Positions 16,744 to 25,656 of a stretch of DNA of 64,000 nt are shown in pieces; the stretch's first letter is position 1, and every line of letters begins with the position of its first letter. The stretch is taken from the NCBI RefSeq assembly GCF_020026455.1, contig NZ_JAHHQJ010000009.1, positions 37,317-101,316 of the forward strand, written 5' to 3'. The position numbers were made by a program, and so were the translations under genes. The notes under the pieces are model-generated. The model saw only the letters and a program-made list of their open reading frames with translations. It was not told the DNA's origin and did not search any database. This stretch comes from Alistipes sp. GTDB taxonomy: Bacteria; Bacteroidota; Bacteroidia; Bacteroidales; Rikenellaceae.

Positions 16744-19728
16744 TCAGTTGAGTTTTGCGATTCGCGCCTTCGCTTCGTCCACAATGCCGTCATCGGCAGG
16801 CGAATAACCGTCGGCGACACTCTGCCACGTTGCCCGGGCCTGGAAATTATCCCCCTTCTTCACATATACGTCGCCCAGCAGGATAAAGGCTTTAGCCAGC
16901 CAGTAGGCCTGCGGCTCGCGCTCGGAGAAGGCGAAGACCTCCTTTTCGGTCTTGTCCATGTCTCCGCTCCCGAACGTGGATTCGATCACGTAATAGGCAG
17001 CCTCGGAGCCCTCCTTCGTGCGCACGTCCTTCGCCAGGTCGCGGTAGAGTCTGACGGCTTCGTCGCTCCGTCCTTCGGTGCGCAGCTGCCCGGCCCAGGC
17101 GTATTTCGCCTCGCGGAGCGCCACGGTCCCCGCATCGTCGCGGCTGCAGACATCGGCGGCCATCACGGCGATCTTCGCCCCGTCGCCCCCGGCCACCGTG
17201 GCACGCACATAGCCCTTCATGGCATCCTCACGGCCCGTTTTGGTCGGCGCGGCGTCGTAGAGCCGGCGGTAGGCCGAGGCGGCCTCGTCCCAGCGGGAGT
17301 CGGCATAGGTCATCTCGGAGAGCTTCTCCAGCACGGCGACCGTGTACCGGGTAGTCCCCCGGTCGGCCAGTGCCGTCAGTGTCTCGATGGCCTCCCCACG
17401 CTCGCCCGAGCGGAGGTAGCAGTCGCTCAAATAGTAGAGCGCGTCGGTCAGGTAAGAGCCCTTCGGATAGCTCTGCACATAGCTGCGCAGCGACTTCGCA
17501 GCTGCCTCCTGCTGTCCGTCGAGGTAGAGTTTCTGTGCCGCGGCGAACGACAGCGAATCCCGCGAAAGGGCCGTCAGGTCGCTCTCCAGGCCGGCTTTGG
17601 CCGCATAGTCGAAATAGGCATCGGCGTCGCCCTGCGAAACGTAGATCTCGCGGATCGACTGCATCGCCCCCCTGCCTTCCGAGGAGTGGGGCGATGTCCC
17701 GACAACCCGATCGTAATACTTGAGCGACTTCTCCTTGTCGCCCAGATTCAGGTAGGCCAGACCGAGGTCGGACAGCGCCTGCGTGCAACGGGGCGACGAG
17801 GGATAGGCGGCCACGAACTTTTCGAGCTGCGCGGCACCCTCGGCGTACTTCTCCTGTGCGATATAGCTGCGACCCAGTTCGTAAGAGGCTTCGTCGGCAT
17901 AGTCGCCCCCCGAAGCGGCGATCTGCCGCAGGGCCTGCTGCTTCTGGTCCGTGCGGCCCAGGATGCCGAGCGTCACGGCCCGTTTGTAACGGGCATACTG
18001 CTGTTCGGGGGTCGCCAGGGCGATGGCCTCGTCGTAGCGCGCCACGGCCTCCTCGAAGCGGCGGTCGGAATAGGCCGCATCGCCCAGCCGGTTGTAGGCG
18101 TCGGCACGGTAACGGTCGTGCGGCGCCCAGGCGGAGAGGAACGTCCGGAACGAAGTCTGCGCCTGCGCCAGATCGTTGCGGTCGAAGGCGCAGTAACCCA
18201 GGTTGTACCACGCCAGGGCATACTCCCGCTCGGTGCGGGGAGCACGCTTCAGGTAGGCGTTGTATTTGGCCGCGGCCACCGGGTAGTCGCCCTGCGCAAA
18301 GGCGATTTCACCCTGCCAGAAGGCATTCAGAGCAGTGTACTTGGGGCTGACGTTCACCGCGGCGGATTCCGCAAGGTAACGCTGCGCCGCACGCATGTCG
18401 CCCGCCCCGTAGGCTTCCAAAGCGCGGAAATAGGTGATCTTCTGCAGCGCCGCACGGATGTCGGCATCACCCGAGGGCATCGACTTGATGGCCCGGTAGG
18501 CGGCATCGTAGTCGCGGGAGTTGTAGTAAGCGGCGATCAGCAGCGTGCGCGCCTCCCCCACACGCGGCGACGAAGGATAACGTTCGACATAGCGCGTCAG
18601 CACGTTGATCGCTCCGTTGAAGGCGCCGCCGCCCAGTTCGTACTGCAATTTGGCGTAGTTGAACAGCGCGTCCTCGGCCACCGTCGCGTCGAGCGACTCG
18701 TCGGAAGCCATCGCGAAAGCCTGCATGGCCGACTCCTTGTCCCCGGCGCGCAGATAACAGTCGGCCAAATGGTAGGAGGCGTTCTGCGTCAGCGTGTCTT
18801 CGGCTCCGCATGCCTTGCGCAGCCACTCCGCAGCCTCCGCATAGCGGGCCGTGCGGTAGAGCGAGAAGCCCTCCAGGTAGCAGGCATCGCGGTCCATCTC
18901 GCCCCCCGCCTGCCGGAAAGCCGCAAGGTGATCCAGCGTTCTGTTGAAATCCTCCAGCCGGAACCACGACTCGGCCACCACGCGCTCCAGCTCGGCACGC
19001 CGCTCGGGAACGGCCCGGCGGGCCAGGGCCTCGCCGTTGTCGACCACATAGCGGTAGTTACCCTCGCGGAACTCGATCTGCATGAGGTAGTAGGGAACCA
19101 CGTCGCGGTAGGCGTCGCTGCGCTGAAGCGCCGTGAAGGCCTGCTTCGCACGGCCGTAACGCCCCTCGGCGTAGTCGATATAGGCCTTGTAGTAACGGGC
19201 ATGATCGGCATATTCGCTGCGGCTGCCGATGCGGTCGAAATAGTCGTATGCCTGTCGGTAGTCGCCACCGGCAAATGCCACATAGCCCATGCGGATGTCG
19301 TACTGCTCGCGGCGCGGCGTGCTCAGCGCCTTGTAATCGGTCTGCGCGAAGGCCTCGCGGGCCTTTTCCAGGTTCCCTGCGGCGCAGTAGAACGAGCCGA
19401 GAGCGAAACGCACGTCGTTGGCATAGACCGATTCGGGATAACGCTCCGCGAATGCACGCAAGGCTCCTTCGGCATCGGGGCTGCCCAGCTCCACGGCACA
19501 GGCCGCCAGGTAAAACTCCGCCTCCTGGGCCAGCAGACGGTCCGAAGGCGTCAGCGATGCCCTGAGACGCAGAAACTCCTGCCGGGCATCGCTCCAGCGG
19601 CCGTAATCGAACAAATCGCGGGCACGCGCCGCGAGGGTCTCTATCTCGGGCCCAGCAGCCTGCGCTCCGAAGGCGCACGCCGCAAGGGCAAGGGTCAGCA
19701 ATGAAATCCGGAATTTTCTCATACGCAT
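16744..19728 (-). CDS. Large periplasmic TPR-repeat protein
   Basis: This protein of about 994 residues has a signal peptide (MRMRKFRISLLTLALAACAF; SPase I or lipoprotein type is uncertain) and tetratricopeptide repeats along nearly the whole length, for example ARDLFDYGRWSDARQEFLRL, YADEASYELGRSYIAQEKYA and LSDLGLAYLNLGDKEKSLKY. TPR solenoids bind partner proteins; the YbgF/CpoB-like repeats suggest a role at the cell envelope. It is followed after 2 bases by the barrel gene. An upstream TTG (19749) is in frame but falls inside the probable -7 box (19747-19754), so the start is ATG 19728 or ATG 19722. Confidence 0.8.
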   Translation of the reverse strand: MRMRKFRISLLTLALAACAFGAQAAGPEIETLAARARDLFDYGRWSDARQEFLRLRASLTPSDRLLAQEAEFYLAACAVELGSPDAEGALRAFAERYPESVYANDVRFALGSFYCAAGNLEKAREAFAQTDYKALSTPRREQYDIRMGYVAFAGGDYRQAYDYFDRIGSRSEYADHARYYKAYIDYAEGRYGRAKQAFTALQRSDAYRDVVPYYLMQIEFREGNYRYVVDNGEALARRAVPERRAELERVVAESWFRLEDFNRTLDHLAAFRQAGGEMDRDACYLEGFSLYRTARYAEAAEWLRKACGAEDTLTQNASYHLADCYLRAGDKESAMQAFAMASDESLDATVAEDALFNYAKLQYELGGGAFNGAINVLTRYVERYPSSPRVGEARTLLIAAYYNSRDYDAAYRAIKSMPSGDADIRAALQKITYFRALEAYGAGDMRAAQRYLAESAAVNVSPKYTALNAFWQGEIAFAQGDYPVAAAKYNAYLKRAPRTEREYALAWYNLGYCAFDRNDLAQAQTSFRTFLSAWAPHDRYRADAYNRLGDAAYSDRRFEEAVARYDEAIALATPEQQYARYKRAVTLGILGRTDQKQQALRQIAASGGDYADEASYELGRSYIAQEKYAEGAAQLEKFVAAYPSSPRCTQALSDLGLAYLNLGDKEKSLKYYDRVVGTSPHSSEGRGAMQSIREIYVSQGDADAYFDYAAKAGLESDLTALSRDSLSFAAAQKLYLDGQQEAAAKSLRSYVQSYPKGSYLTDALYYLSDCYLRSGERGEAIETLTALADRGTTRYTVAVLEKLSEMTYADSRWDEAASAYRRLYDAAPTKTGREDAMKGYVRATVAGGDGAKIAVMAADVCSRDDAGTVALREAKYAWAGQLRTEGRSDEAVRLYRDLAKDVRTKEGSEAAYYVIESTFGSGDMDKTEKEVFAFSEREPQAYWLAKAFILLGDVYVKKGDNFQARATWQSVADGYSPADDGIVDEAKARIAKLN

Positions 19729-19746
19729 TATTTCACTAAATACGGG

Positions 19747-19754
19747 CAAATATA
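19747..19754 (-). promoter_or_regulatory. Candidate -7 box of the TPR/barrel operon
   Basis: TATATTTG on the minus strand, 18 bases before the ATG at 19728. The nearest TTTG upstream (19781-19784) is 26 bases away, longer than the usual 19-21. Confidence 0.5.
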
Positions 19755-19833
19755 CGAATTTTTGCCCATCTGCACACTACCAAAGGAACGGAATTTGCCC
19801 CCGGACTATTGTTGAACACAAAAAACGAGATTC

Positions 19834-20241
19834 ATGATTGAAAAAGTAACTTTACAGATGTCCGAGAACGGGAAATTCCGGACCGAAAACGGCGTCGGAT
19901 GCGACGCGATGAATCCCCGGACCCTGATGCTCTACGCCGCGGCGCAATGTGCCGCGCAGACGGCGCTGAAGATCATGCACAGGGAGCGCATCACGCCCAA
20001 AGGCTTCGAAATCAGCTATTCGGGCGATTTATCCGCCGAAACGCCCCCATCCGAAAGCGTCTACACCTCGTTTCACGTGGTTTACAACGTGGAATGCGCC
20101 TCCGAAGAGGATCAGGCGAAGGTCGGACGCGCACTGGAACTGACTCACGAAAAGTATTGCGCCATGGTGCGGATGCTGCGCCGGATCGCTCCCGTGTCGC
20201 GCGAAATAGCAGTGGTCAGCACCCAGCCCGCAAAGGCGTGA
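19834..20241 (+). CDS. OsmC family protein
   Basis: A 135-residue OsmC-fold protein. Its two Cys (AAAQCAAQTAL near residue 50 and EKYCAMVRML near 110) lie where OsmC/Ohr enzymes hold their peroxidatic pair. Members reduce organic hydroperoxides with thiols, though many short YhfA-like members have unproven activity. The gene is divergent from the TPR gene and convergent with the efflux operon, ending at a strong bidirectional terminator. Being alone it gives no operon clue. Confidence 0.85.
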   Translation: MIEKVTLQMSENGKFRTENGVGCDAMNPRTLMLYAAAQCAAQTALKIMHRERITPKGFEISYSGDLSAETPPSESVYTSFHVVYNVECASEEDQAKVGRALELTHEKYCAMVRMLRRIAPVSREIAVVSTQPAKA

Positions 20242-20257
20242 AACGCGCGGAGGCAAG

Positions 20258-20292
20258 AGAAAAACGGCGGAGGGATTCTCCGCCGTTTTTCT
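20258..20292. terminator. Bidirectional terminator between osmC-like and TolC-like genes
   Basis: AGAAAAACGGCGGAG (20258-20272) and CTCCGCCGTTTTTCT (20278-20292) pair over 15 bp around GGATT, with A and T runs at the ends. The right arm overlaps the stop codon of the TolC-like gene by two bases. Confidence 0.9.
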
Positions 20293-21529
20293 ACTGTGCC
20301 GTGATGCGCTGGTAGTCGGAAACCGCCACGGCGTAGTTGTAATGCGCCTTTATGGCGTTCGAATAGAGCTGGATCCAGCTCAGCTGGGCCTGCAGGACGT
20401 CGAGGATGGTGGCCAGGCCCTCACCGTAGGAATAGGTGCTGATGGAGAGGTTCTCGCCCGCGATGCGGAGACTCTGCTCCGAGGCGTCGACCTGCGCATG
20501 GCTCTGCACGAGGGCCGTCCAGCCGTTCATCTCCTCGCGCACGATGTCATCGTGCACGAGCGCGGCGTTCCACTCCTGCTGCAACTGCACGGCGCGCGCC
20601 GTCCCCACGGCACGGCGGCGTTCGCCCCAGTGGAAAATCGGCACGGAGAGTTTCACGAAGGCCGATCCGTTGACGTAGGTCGCGCCCGTGCTGTTGGGGA
20701 GATAGGGTTGCCACATGCCGCCGATACCGACGCTCACCTGCGGATTGAACGGCGCGCGGGCGGCCCGGATTCCCGTCTCGGCCTGCTCCGAGCGCAACCG
20801 TGCGGCGGCATAGTCGGGACGCCGCTCCAGGACCTCGGCCGTCACGACCCGTGCGGGCATCGGCAGCGAGTCGCGGATGCCCTGAGCAAGCTGGACGCCG
20901 AGCGCGGCGTCGGTTCCGCGGAGGATGTTGAAGTTGTGGAGCGCCACCTCATAGCTCCGCTCGGCACTCACGAGCGAATATTCGGCCTCGCTCAGCCGTG
21001 CGTCGATCATCAGCACGTCGCCCTTGGCGATATAGCCCTCCGCAAAACGGCGGTCGACGACCTCCTTGAGCGAACGGATGATCGCAACGTAACGGCGCAT
21101 CGAGGTGACATAGAGTTCCACGGCCGAGAGGTTCCAGTAGGCGTAGTCGGCGGCATAGCGCACGTCGAGGCGCGAGAACTCCTCGTCGCACAGCGCGATG
21201 TCGTAACCCAGCCGGGCCTGCCGGACCGCGGCCCGCACCGCACCGCCGCCGTAGACGGTCTGTACCAGCTGCGGCAGGAGGCTGAACGTCCAGTGTTCCA
21301 CACCTTCGAAATGGCGCACGGTAGCCGTGAAACTGCCGTCCATCGACAACCGCGGCAAGTAGCCCGTGCGGGCCAGTCCGGCCGTCTCGGCCGCCGCAGC
21401 GCTCTTCGAGACGGCGACCTTCAGCTGCCAGCTGTAATCGGCAACGGCGGTGCGGTAGTCAGCCAGCGAGGTCTGCCCGAAGGCCGGGGCGCAAAGGCAT
21501 AGGACGATTAGCGAAACTGTGATCTTCAT
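20291..21529 (-). CDS. TolC-family outer-membrane efflux channel
   Basis: The protein has 412 residues: signal peptide MKITVSLIVLCLCAPAFGQ, then two OEP repeats with long helices (for example LKEVVDRRFAEGYIAKGDVL near 160 and YSYGEGLATILDVLQAQLSW near 370). TolC trimers form the outer-membrane exit of tripartite pumps. The start ATG overlaps the stop of the RND gene (ATGA), so the pair is translationally coupled. An open frame continues upstream for another 300 codons but is only the shadow of the RND gene. Confidence 0.92.
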   Translation of the reverse strand: MKITVSLIVLCLCAPAFGQTSLADYRTAVADYSWQLKVAVSKSAAAAETAGLARTGYLPRLSMDGSFTATVRHFEGVEHWTFSLLPQLVQTVYGGGAVRAAVRQARLGYDIALCDEEFSRLDVRYAADYAYWNLSAVELYVTSMRRYVAIIRSLKEVVDRRFAEGYIAKGDVLMIDARLSEAEYSLVSAERSYEVALHNFNILRGTDAALGVQLAQGIRDSLPMPARVVTAEVLERRPDYAAARLRSEQAETGIRAARAPFNPQVSVGIGGMWQPYLPNSTGATYVNGSAFVKLSVPIFHWGERRRAVGTARAVQLQQEWNAALVHDDIVREEMNGWTALVQSHAQVDASEQSLRIAGENLSISTYSYGEGLATILDVLQAQLSWIQLYSNAIKAHYNYAVAVSDYQRITAQ

Positions 21530-24500
21530 GGCTTGCGGATATTGTAGAACAGCGCGTAGACCACCGGGAGGACGCAGATCGTCAGCAGCGTGGCGACCAG
21601 AAGTCCGCCCATGATCGTGGCGGCCATAGCACCGAACATCGAGTCGAACAACAGCGGCAGCATGCCCAGAATGGTCGTCCCCGAGGCCATCGCCACCGGA
21701 ACGATACGGCTGCGCGTCGCAGAGAGCAGGGCCTCGTAGGGGGATTTGCCCGCGGCCCGCAGCACTCCGATCTGCTCGACGAGCACCACGGCATTCTTGA
21801 TGTTCATGCCGACAAGTCCCAGGAGTCCCAGCAGGGAGAAAAAGTTGAACACCTTGCCCGTGACGGCCAAACCCAGCACCACGCCGATGAAGATCAGGGG
21901 GATCATCAGCAGAATGACGACCGGTTCGCGGTAGTTGCGGAAGAGCAGCAGCAGGACAATGAGGATGAGCACCAGCGTCAGCGGCATGTATTTGGCCAGC
22001 GCCTCGTTGGACTCCTGTTGGCTCTCCTGCTCGCCGAAGACCTTCATCGAGTAGCCCTCGGGAAGCGCGACCGTACGCTCCACCGAATCGCGCAGCGCGG
22101 CGAAGAGCCGCATGGTGTTGACCCCGCGGCCCGGGTCGCATTGGGCCTTCATCACCCGCTGGCGGTTGAAGCGCTTGATGACACCCGGCCGGAAGTCGAA
22201 GCGGAATCCGTCGGTCGCCTGCTCGATCGAGAAAACCCGGCCCGAAGGAGTGAAGATCGGCAGGGCCTGCAAATTGGTCAGGTTGTACGACCCGATGTTC
22301 TCGTCCTTCAACAAGATCGGCAGAAACTGGTCGCCCTCGCGGTATTCCCCCAAGGGATAGCCCTGCGTGGCGATGGTGATGCCGCGGGCCATCTGGCTGC
22401 GGGTGATGCCGATACGCTGGCCCTTCATCTGCGAATAGAGCGGCTGCCACATCGGCACGCGGTTGCCCCAGCCGTTGCGGATGTTCTCAGCCCCGGGCGT
22501 ATTGCGCATCGCCCGCTCGGCCCGGGCCGTCAGGCGGCACAGGGTATCGATGTTATCGCCGATGAAGCCAAATTCGATGGCCGCATCGGGCACGGGCGAG
22601 AGCTTGAACAGCGACGAGCGCAGCCACACGTCGGGGAAATTCCCGGCAACATGGGCGTTGAAACGCTCTTCGACGGCCGCAGTCTGCCGCTTGTCGTGCA
22701 GTTCGACGAGGATGTTGCCGAAATTGGGGCGCAACGAAATGCTGCTGCTGGCCAGATAGTAACGCGGAGGCGTCGACCCGAGTGTCATCGAAACCCGCTT
22801 CACCTCGGGCTGTGCGCGCAGCCACTCCTCCATGGCGAGCAGGTTGCGCTCCGTGTCGCGGATGTCATAGCCCTCGGGCAGTAGCACGTCGGCCCGGAAA
22901 TAGGGTTTGTCGAGCGACGGAAAGAAGTTGCCGGGCATCAGCCCCATGACGACCAGCGACAGGACGAACAGCCCGGCGACCGTCGCCACGACGAGCCACC
23001 GCCACCGCAGCAGGGCGGCCAGAAAAACATCGAAGGCACGGTAGAAACGCGTGTCGTAGGGATCGCCGGCAAGGGGTTTCACCGCGAGCATGAAATTGCC
23101 GAACAGCGGCGTCTGCGTCAGGGCCAGCACCCAACTCAGCAGCAGCGAGAGGGCCAGCACGACGAACAGCGGTTTGACGATCTCAGCCACCGCCGAGGGC
23201 GCCAGGTAGAGCGGCAGAAACGAGAAAATGGCGATCAGGGTGGCTCCCAACAGGCTCCACCGCGGGGCGTTGGCTCCGTCGACGACGGCGCTGCGGCGTG
23301 CCACGCCCCGCAGCATGGCCTGTTGTGCATTGTCGGTGACGACGATGGCATTATCGACGAGCATGCCCATCGCGATGATGAAGCCGGCCAGCGAGGTGCG
23401 ATTCAGTCCCTCGCCCAGAAACTGCATCAGGAGCAGCGTGCCGCCGATCGAGAAGAGCAGCGAACTGCCGATCAGCACCCCGGCGCGGAACCCCATGACG
23501 AGCATGATGATCAGAATGACGATGGCTACCGACTCGGCCAGGTTGAGCAGGAAGCGGGAATTGGCCTCCCGGGCGATGCGGTTCTCGGGATAGAGCACCG
23601 TCAGCTCCATGCCCAGAGGCATCTGCCGCGTGAGCTGAGCCAGCAGGGACTCGATCTTCGCTCCGGTCTTCACCACGTCGACACCCGCCTCGGTCGAGAT
23701 GCCGATGCCCACGGCGCGGCGCCCGTCGACGCGCATCATCGTCTGCAGCGGATCGGCGTAGCCCCGCTCGATGCGGGCGATGTCGCCCAGGCGGTACTGC
23801 CGCCCCGAGGAGGAGATCAGCAGCTGATCCGAGAGGTCGTCGAGCCTCTTGTAGGTCCCGTCTTCAAGAATCCGGATCCGGAGTTTCCCGGCCTGCTTCT
23901 CGCCGCTGTCGACGATGGAATTCTGCTGGCCGATGGTCGCGACGATGGCTTCGGGACGGATGGAGAAATTGGCCAGTGTCGCCATGTTGACCCAGACGTT
24001 CACCACGGGCGTCTGTTCGCCGTAGAGGGTCACCTTCTGCACGCCGTCGACCGCCACGAGCGCCGTTTTGAGCCGCTGCGCCCAGTCGCGCAGTTCGCTC
24101 CAGCTGAAGCCCCCGTCGACCGAAAGCCCGTAGTAGATGCCGTAGACATCGCCGAAATCGTCGGCAACGGTCACCGCCGAAGCCCCCGCGGGCAGGCGCG
24201 GCTGGATATTGAGCACCTTGCGGCGCAGTTCGTCCCACAGCTGCGGGATCTCACCGGCACGCGTGGCAGGGTCCAGTTCGACCTGGATTTTCGAAAGCCC
24301 GTAGTAGGATTCGGAGGTGATTTGGTGCACGCGGCGCATCGACTGCACCTCGCGTTCGATGGGTTCGGTGATGAGCGCCTCGACCTGCTGCGGCGTGGCG
24401 CCCGGGTAGGAGCAGACGAGCGATGCCGACTTGATGACGAAGACCGCATCCTCCTTCTTGCCCAGTGTGGCGAAGCCCAGGATCCCGCCCGCCACCAACA

Positions 24501-24558
24501 CGGCGAGGAAGAACCAGATGACCTTGGCGCTACGCAACGAATATTCGGGCAGGTTCAT
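21526..24558 (-). CDS. RND efflux transporter, inner-membrane permease
   Basis: The protein has 1010 residues and twelve membrane helices in the AcrB layout. Motifs are GLSKIQVELDPATRAGEIPQ in the first porter domain, the TM4 motif GMLVDNAIVVTDNAQQAMLRG, and GMNIKNAVVLVEQIGVLRAAG in TM10. The proton-relay Lys of TM10 is present; of the AcrB Asp-Asp pair in TM4 only the first Asp is kept (Asp-Asn). It uses the proton gradient to expel small molecules through the TolC partner. It is the middle gene of adaptor - permease - TolC. Substrates cannot be predicted. Confidence 0.95.
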   Translation of the reverse strand: MNLPEYSLRSAKVIWFFLAVLVAGGILGFATLGKKEDAVFVIKSASLVCSYPGATPQQVEALITEPIEREVQSMRRVHQITSESYYGLSKIQVELDPATRAGEIPQLWDELRRKVLNIQPRLPAGASAVTVADDFGDVYGIYYGLSVDGGFSWSELRDWAQRLKTALVAVDGVQKVTLYGEQTPVVNVWVNMATLANFSIRPEAIVATIGQQNSIVDSGEKQAGKLRIRILEDGTYKRLDDLSDQLLISSSGRQYRLGDIARIERGYADPLQTMMRVDGRRAVGIGISTEAGVDVVKTGAKIESLLAQLTRQMPLGMELTVLYPENRIAREANSRFLLNLAESVAIVILIIMLVMGFRAGVLIGSSLLFSIGGTLLLMQFLGEGLNRTSLAGFIIAMGMLVDNAIVVTDNAQQAMLRGVARRSAVVDGANAPRWSLLGATLIAIFSFLPLYLAPSAVAEIVKPLFVVLALSLLLSWVLALTQTPLFGNFMLAVKPLAGDPYDTRFYRAFDVFLAALLRWRWLVVATVAGLFVLSLVVMGLMPGNFFPSLDKPYFRADVLLPEGYDIRDTERNLLAMEEWLRAQPEVKRVSMTLGSTPPRYYLASSSISLRPNFGNILVELHDKRQTAAVEERFNAHVAGNFPDVWLRSSLFKLSPVPDAAIEFGFIGDNIDTLCRLTARAERAMRNTPGAENIRNGWGNRVPMWQPLYSQMKGQRIGITRSQMARGITIATQGYPLGEYREGDQFLPILLKDENIGSYNLTNLQALPIFTPSGRVFSIEQATDGFRFDFRPGVIKRFNRQRVMKAQCDPGRGVNTMRLFAALRDSVERTVALPEGYSMKVFGEQESQQESNEALAKYMPLTLVLILIVLLLLFRNYREPVVILLMIPLIFIGVVLGLAVTGKVFNFFSLLGLLGLVGMNIKNAVVLVEQIGVLRAAGKSPYEALLSATRSRIVPVAMASGTTILGMLPLLFDSMFGAMAATIMGGLLVATLLTICVLPVVYALFYNIRKP

Positions 24559-24565
24559 GGCTGTG

Positions 24566-25594
24566 TCATTTTAAGATGCGGACCCGTTCGCCCTCGCGCA
24601 ACTGGTAGACTCCCGCCGTGACGACCCGTTCGCCGGGCGCAACGCCGCCGTCGACGACCACCCGGTCGCGGCCGAACAGCTCCCCGAGCGTCACCGCGCG
24701 CCGCATGACCCGATCGCCCGCGCCGATGACCCAGACGTAGGTCCCGCCCTCGGCCGGGGCATAGACGGCCGAAACGGGCAACGACACGGCATCGGGAACG
24801 GGATCGGGGCTCGACATGGTGATCGTGCACGACATGCCGGGCGAAATGCGGTAACGGGTCGGATCGAGATTTTCGAGGGTCAGCGACACGGGGAATCCCG
24901 AGGCATCGGACGAGGTTTTGACATACTCTTTCAAGCGGGCCGGAATGGCCTCGCCCCGGTAGTTGTCGAACGCAACGCTAAAGTGTGTCGAACTGTCGCG
25001 CAGCAGCGACAGCGCATTTTCGGGCAACGTGAACTGGACGGTACGGGTGACGGGATTGACCAGCCGGAGGATCGGCTGTCCGGCCTGCACGCGCTCGAAA
25101 TTATCGACATACTTCCGCTCGACGATCCCGGCGAACGGGGCTTTCAGGCGGGTGTCCTTCAGCAGGTCGAGGGTGTTCTCATAGGTCGAGCGGGCCTGCG
25201 CATAGCGCGTAGCGGCCGCTTCGGCATCCTGCCGCGACACCGCCTCGTGCGCCAGAAGCCGCTGCATGCGCTGCTGCTGCGAGCGGGCCTGCTCGAAGGC
25301 CGAGCGGGTCGCAGCGACCTGCAACTCGATGTCCCGGGGATCGAGTTCGGCCAGCAGTTCGCCCTTCTTCACCCCCGCGCCCTGCGAAACGGGAACGTCA
25401 AGGACCTGTCCCGCCACCTTGAAGGCGAGGTTCACGGCCTCGTCGGGAGTGGCCATGCCGGCGAAATCCTTGTCGATAAGACCCGCGCCGGCAGCTGTCG
25501 CGACCTTCACGGGACGGACCACCGCAGGAGCGGGCGTCCTGCGGGAACACGCCCCGGCAAGCAGGGCGATCGCTAAAATGGGGACGATGCGCAT
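24566..25594 (-). CDS. RND efflux periplasmic adaptor (membrane fusion protein)
   Basis: The protein has 342 residues. The lipoprotein signal MRIVPILAIALLAGACSRR anchors it to the inner membrane. A biotinyl-lipoyl-like half motif (VNLAFKVAGQVLDVPVSQGA) near 50, a helical hairpin (about 90-150), a second lipoyl half (DTRLKAPFAGIVERKYVDNF) near 155 and beta-barrel domains follow. It joins the RND permease to TolC. The start at 25594 is chosen for the lipobox; a longer in-frame start adds 11 residues with no purpose and lies in the terminator hairpin. A 12-bp inverted repeat directly precedes the gene. Confidence 0.92.
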   Translation of the reverse strand: MRIVPILAIALLAGACSRRTPAPAVVRPVKVATAAGAGLIDKDFAGMATPDEAVNLAFKVAGQVLDVPVSQGAGVKKGELLAELDPRDIELQVAATRSAFEQARSQQQRMQRLLAHEAVSRQDAEAAATRYAQARSTYENTLDLLKDTRLKAPFAGIVERKYVDNFERVQAGQPILRLVNPVTRTVQFTLPENALSLLRDSSTHFSVAFDNYRGEAIPARLKEYVKTSSDASGFPVSLTLENLDPTRYRISPGMSCTITMSSPDPVPDAVSLPVSAVYAPAEGGTYVWVIGAGDRVMRRAVTLGELFGRDRVVVDGGVAPGERVVTAGVYQLREGERVRILK

Positions 25595-25631
25595 ACGAAA
25601 AAAGTTGACACCCTTTTCCGGTGTCAACTTT
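25595..25631 (-). terminator. Inverted repeat/terminator at the start of the efflux operon
   Basis: AAAGTTGACACC and GGTGTCAACTTT (25601-25612 and 25620-25631) are perfect 12-bp arms with a 7-base loop. On the minus strand the stem is followed by T6, so it looks like the terminator of the DoxX gene, but its T run ends at the adaptor start codon. The symmetry also fits an operator for a repressor. Confidence 0.65.
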
Positions 25632-25656
25632 CATACCAGCGGCCCGCAGGGTACCC

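Noticed and set aside
16681..19704. 1007-codon plus-strand frame opposite the TPR gene
   Set aside because: Mirror of a GC-rich coding frame; low-complexity Gly/Val/Arg sequence without domains, and the TPR frame is clearly real.
19834..19836. A clear promoter for the OsmC gene
   Set aside because: TATTGTTG lies upstream but does not match TAnnTTTG and has no -33 box, so it was not listed.
20291..22450. 719-codon version of the TolC-like gene
   Set aside because: The first 300 codons are the RND gene in another frame; the signal peptide at 21529 is the real start.
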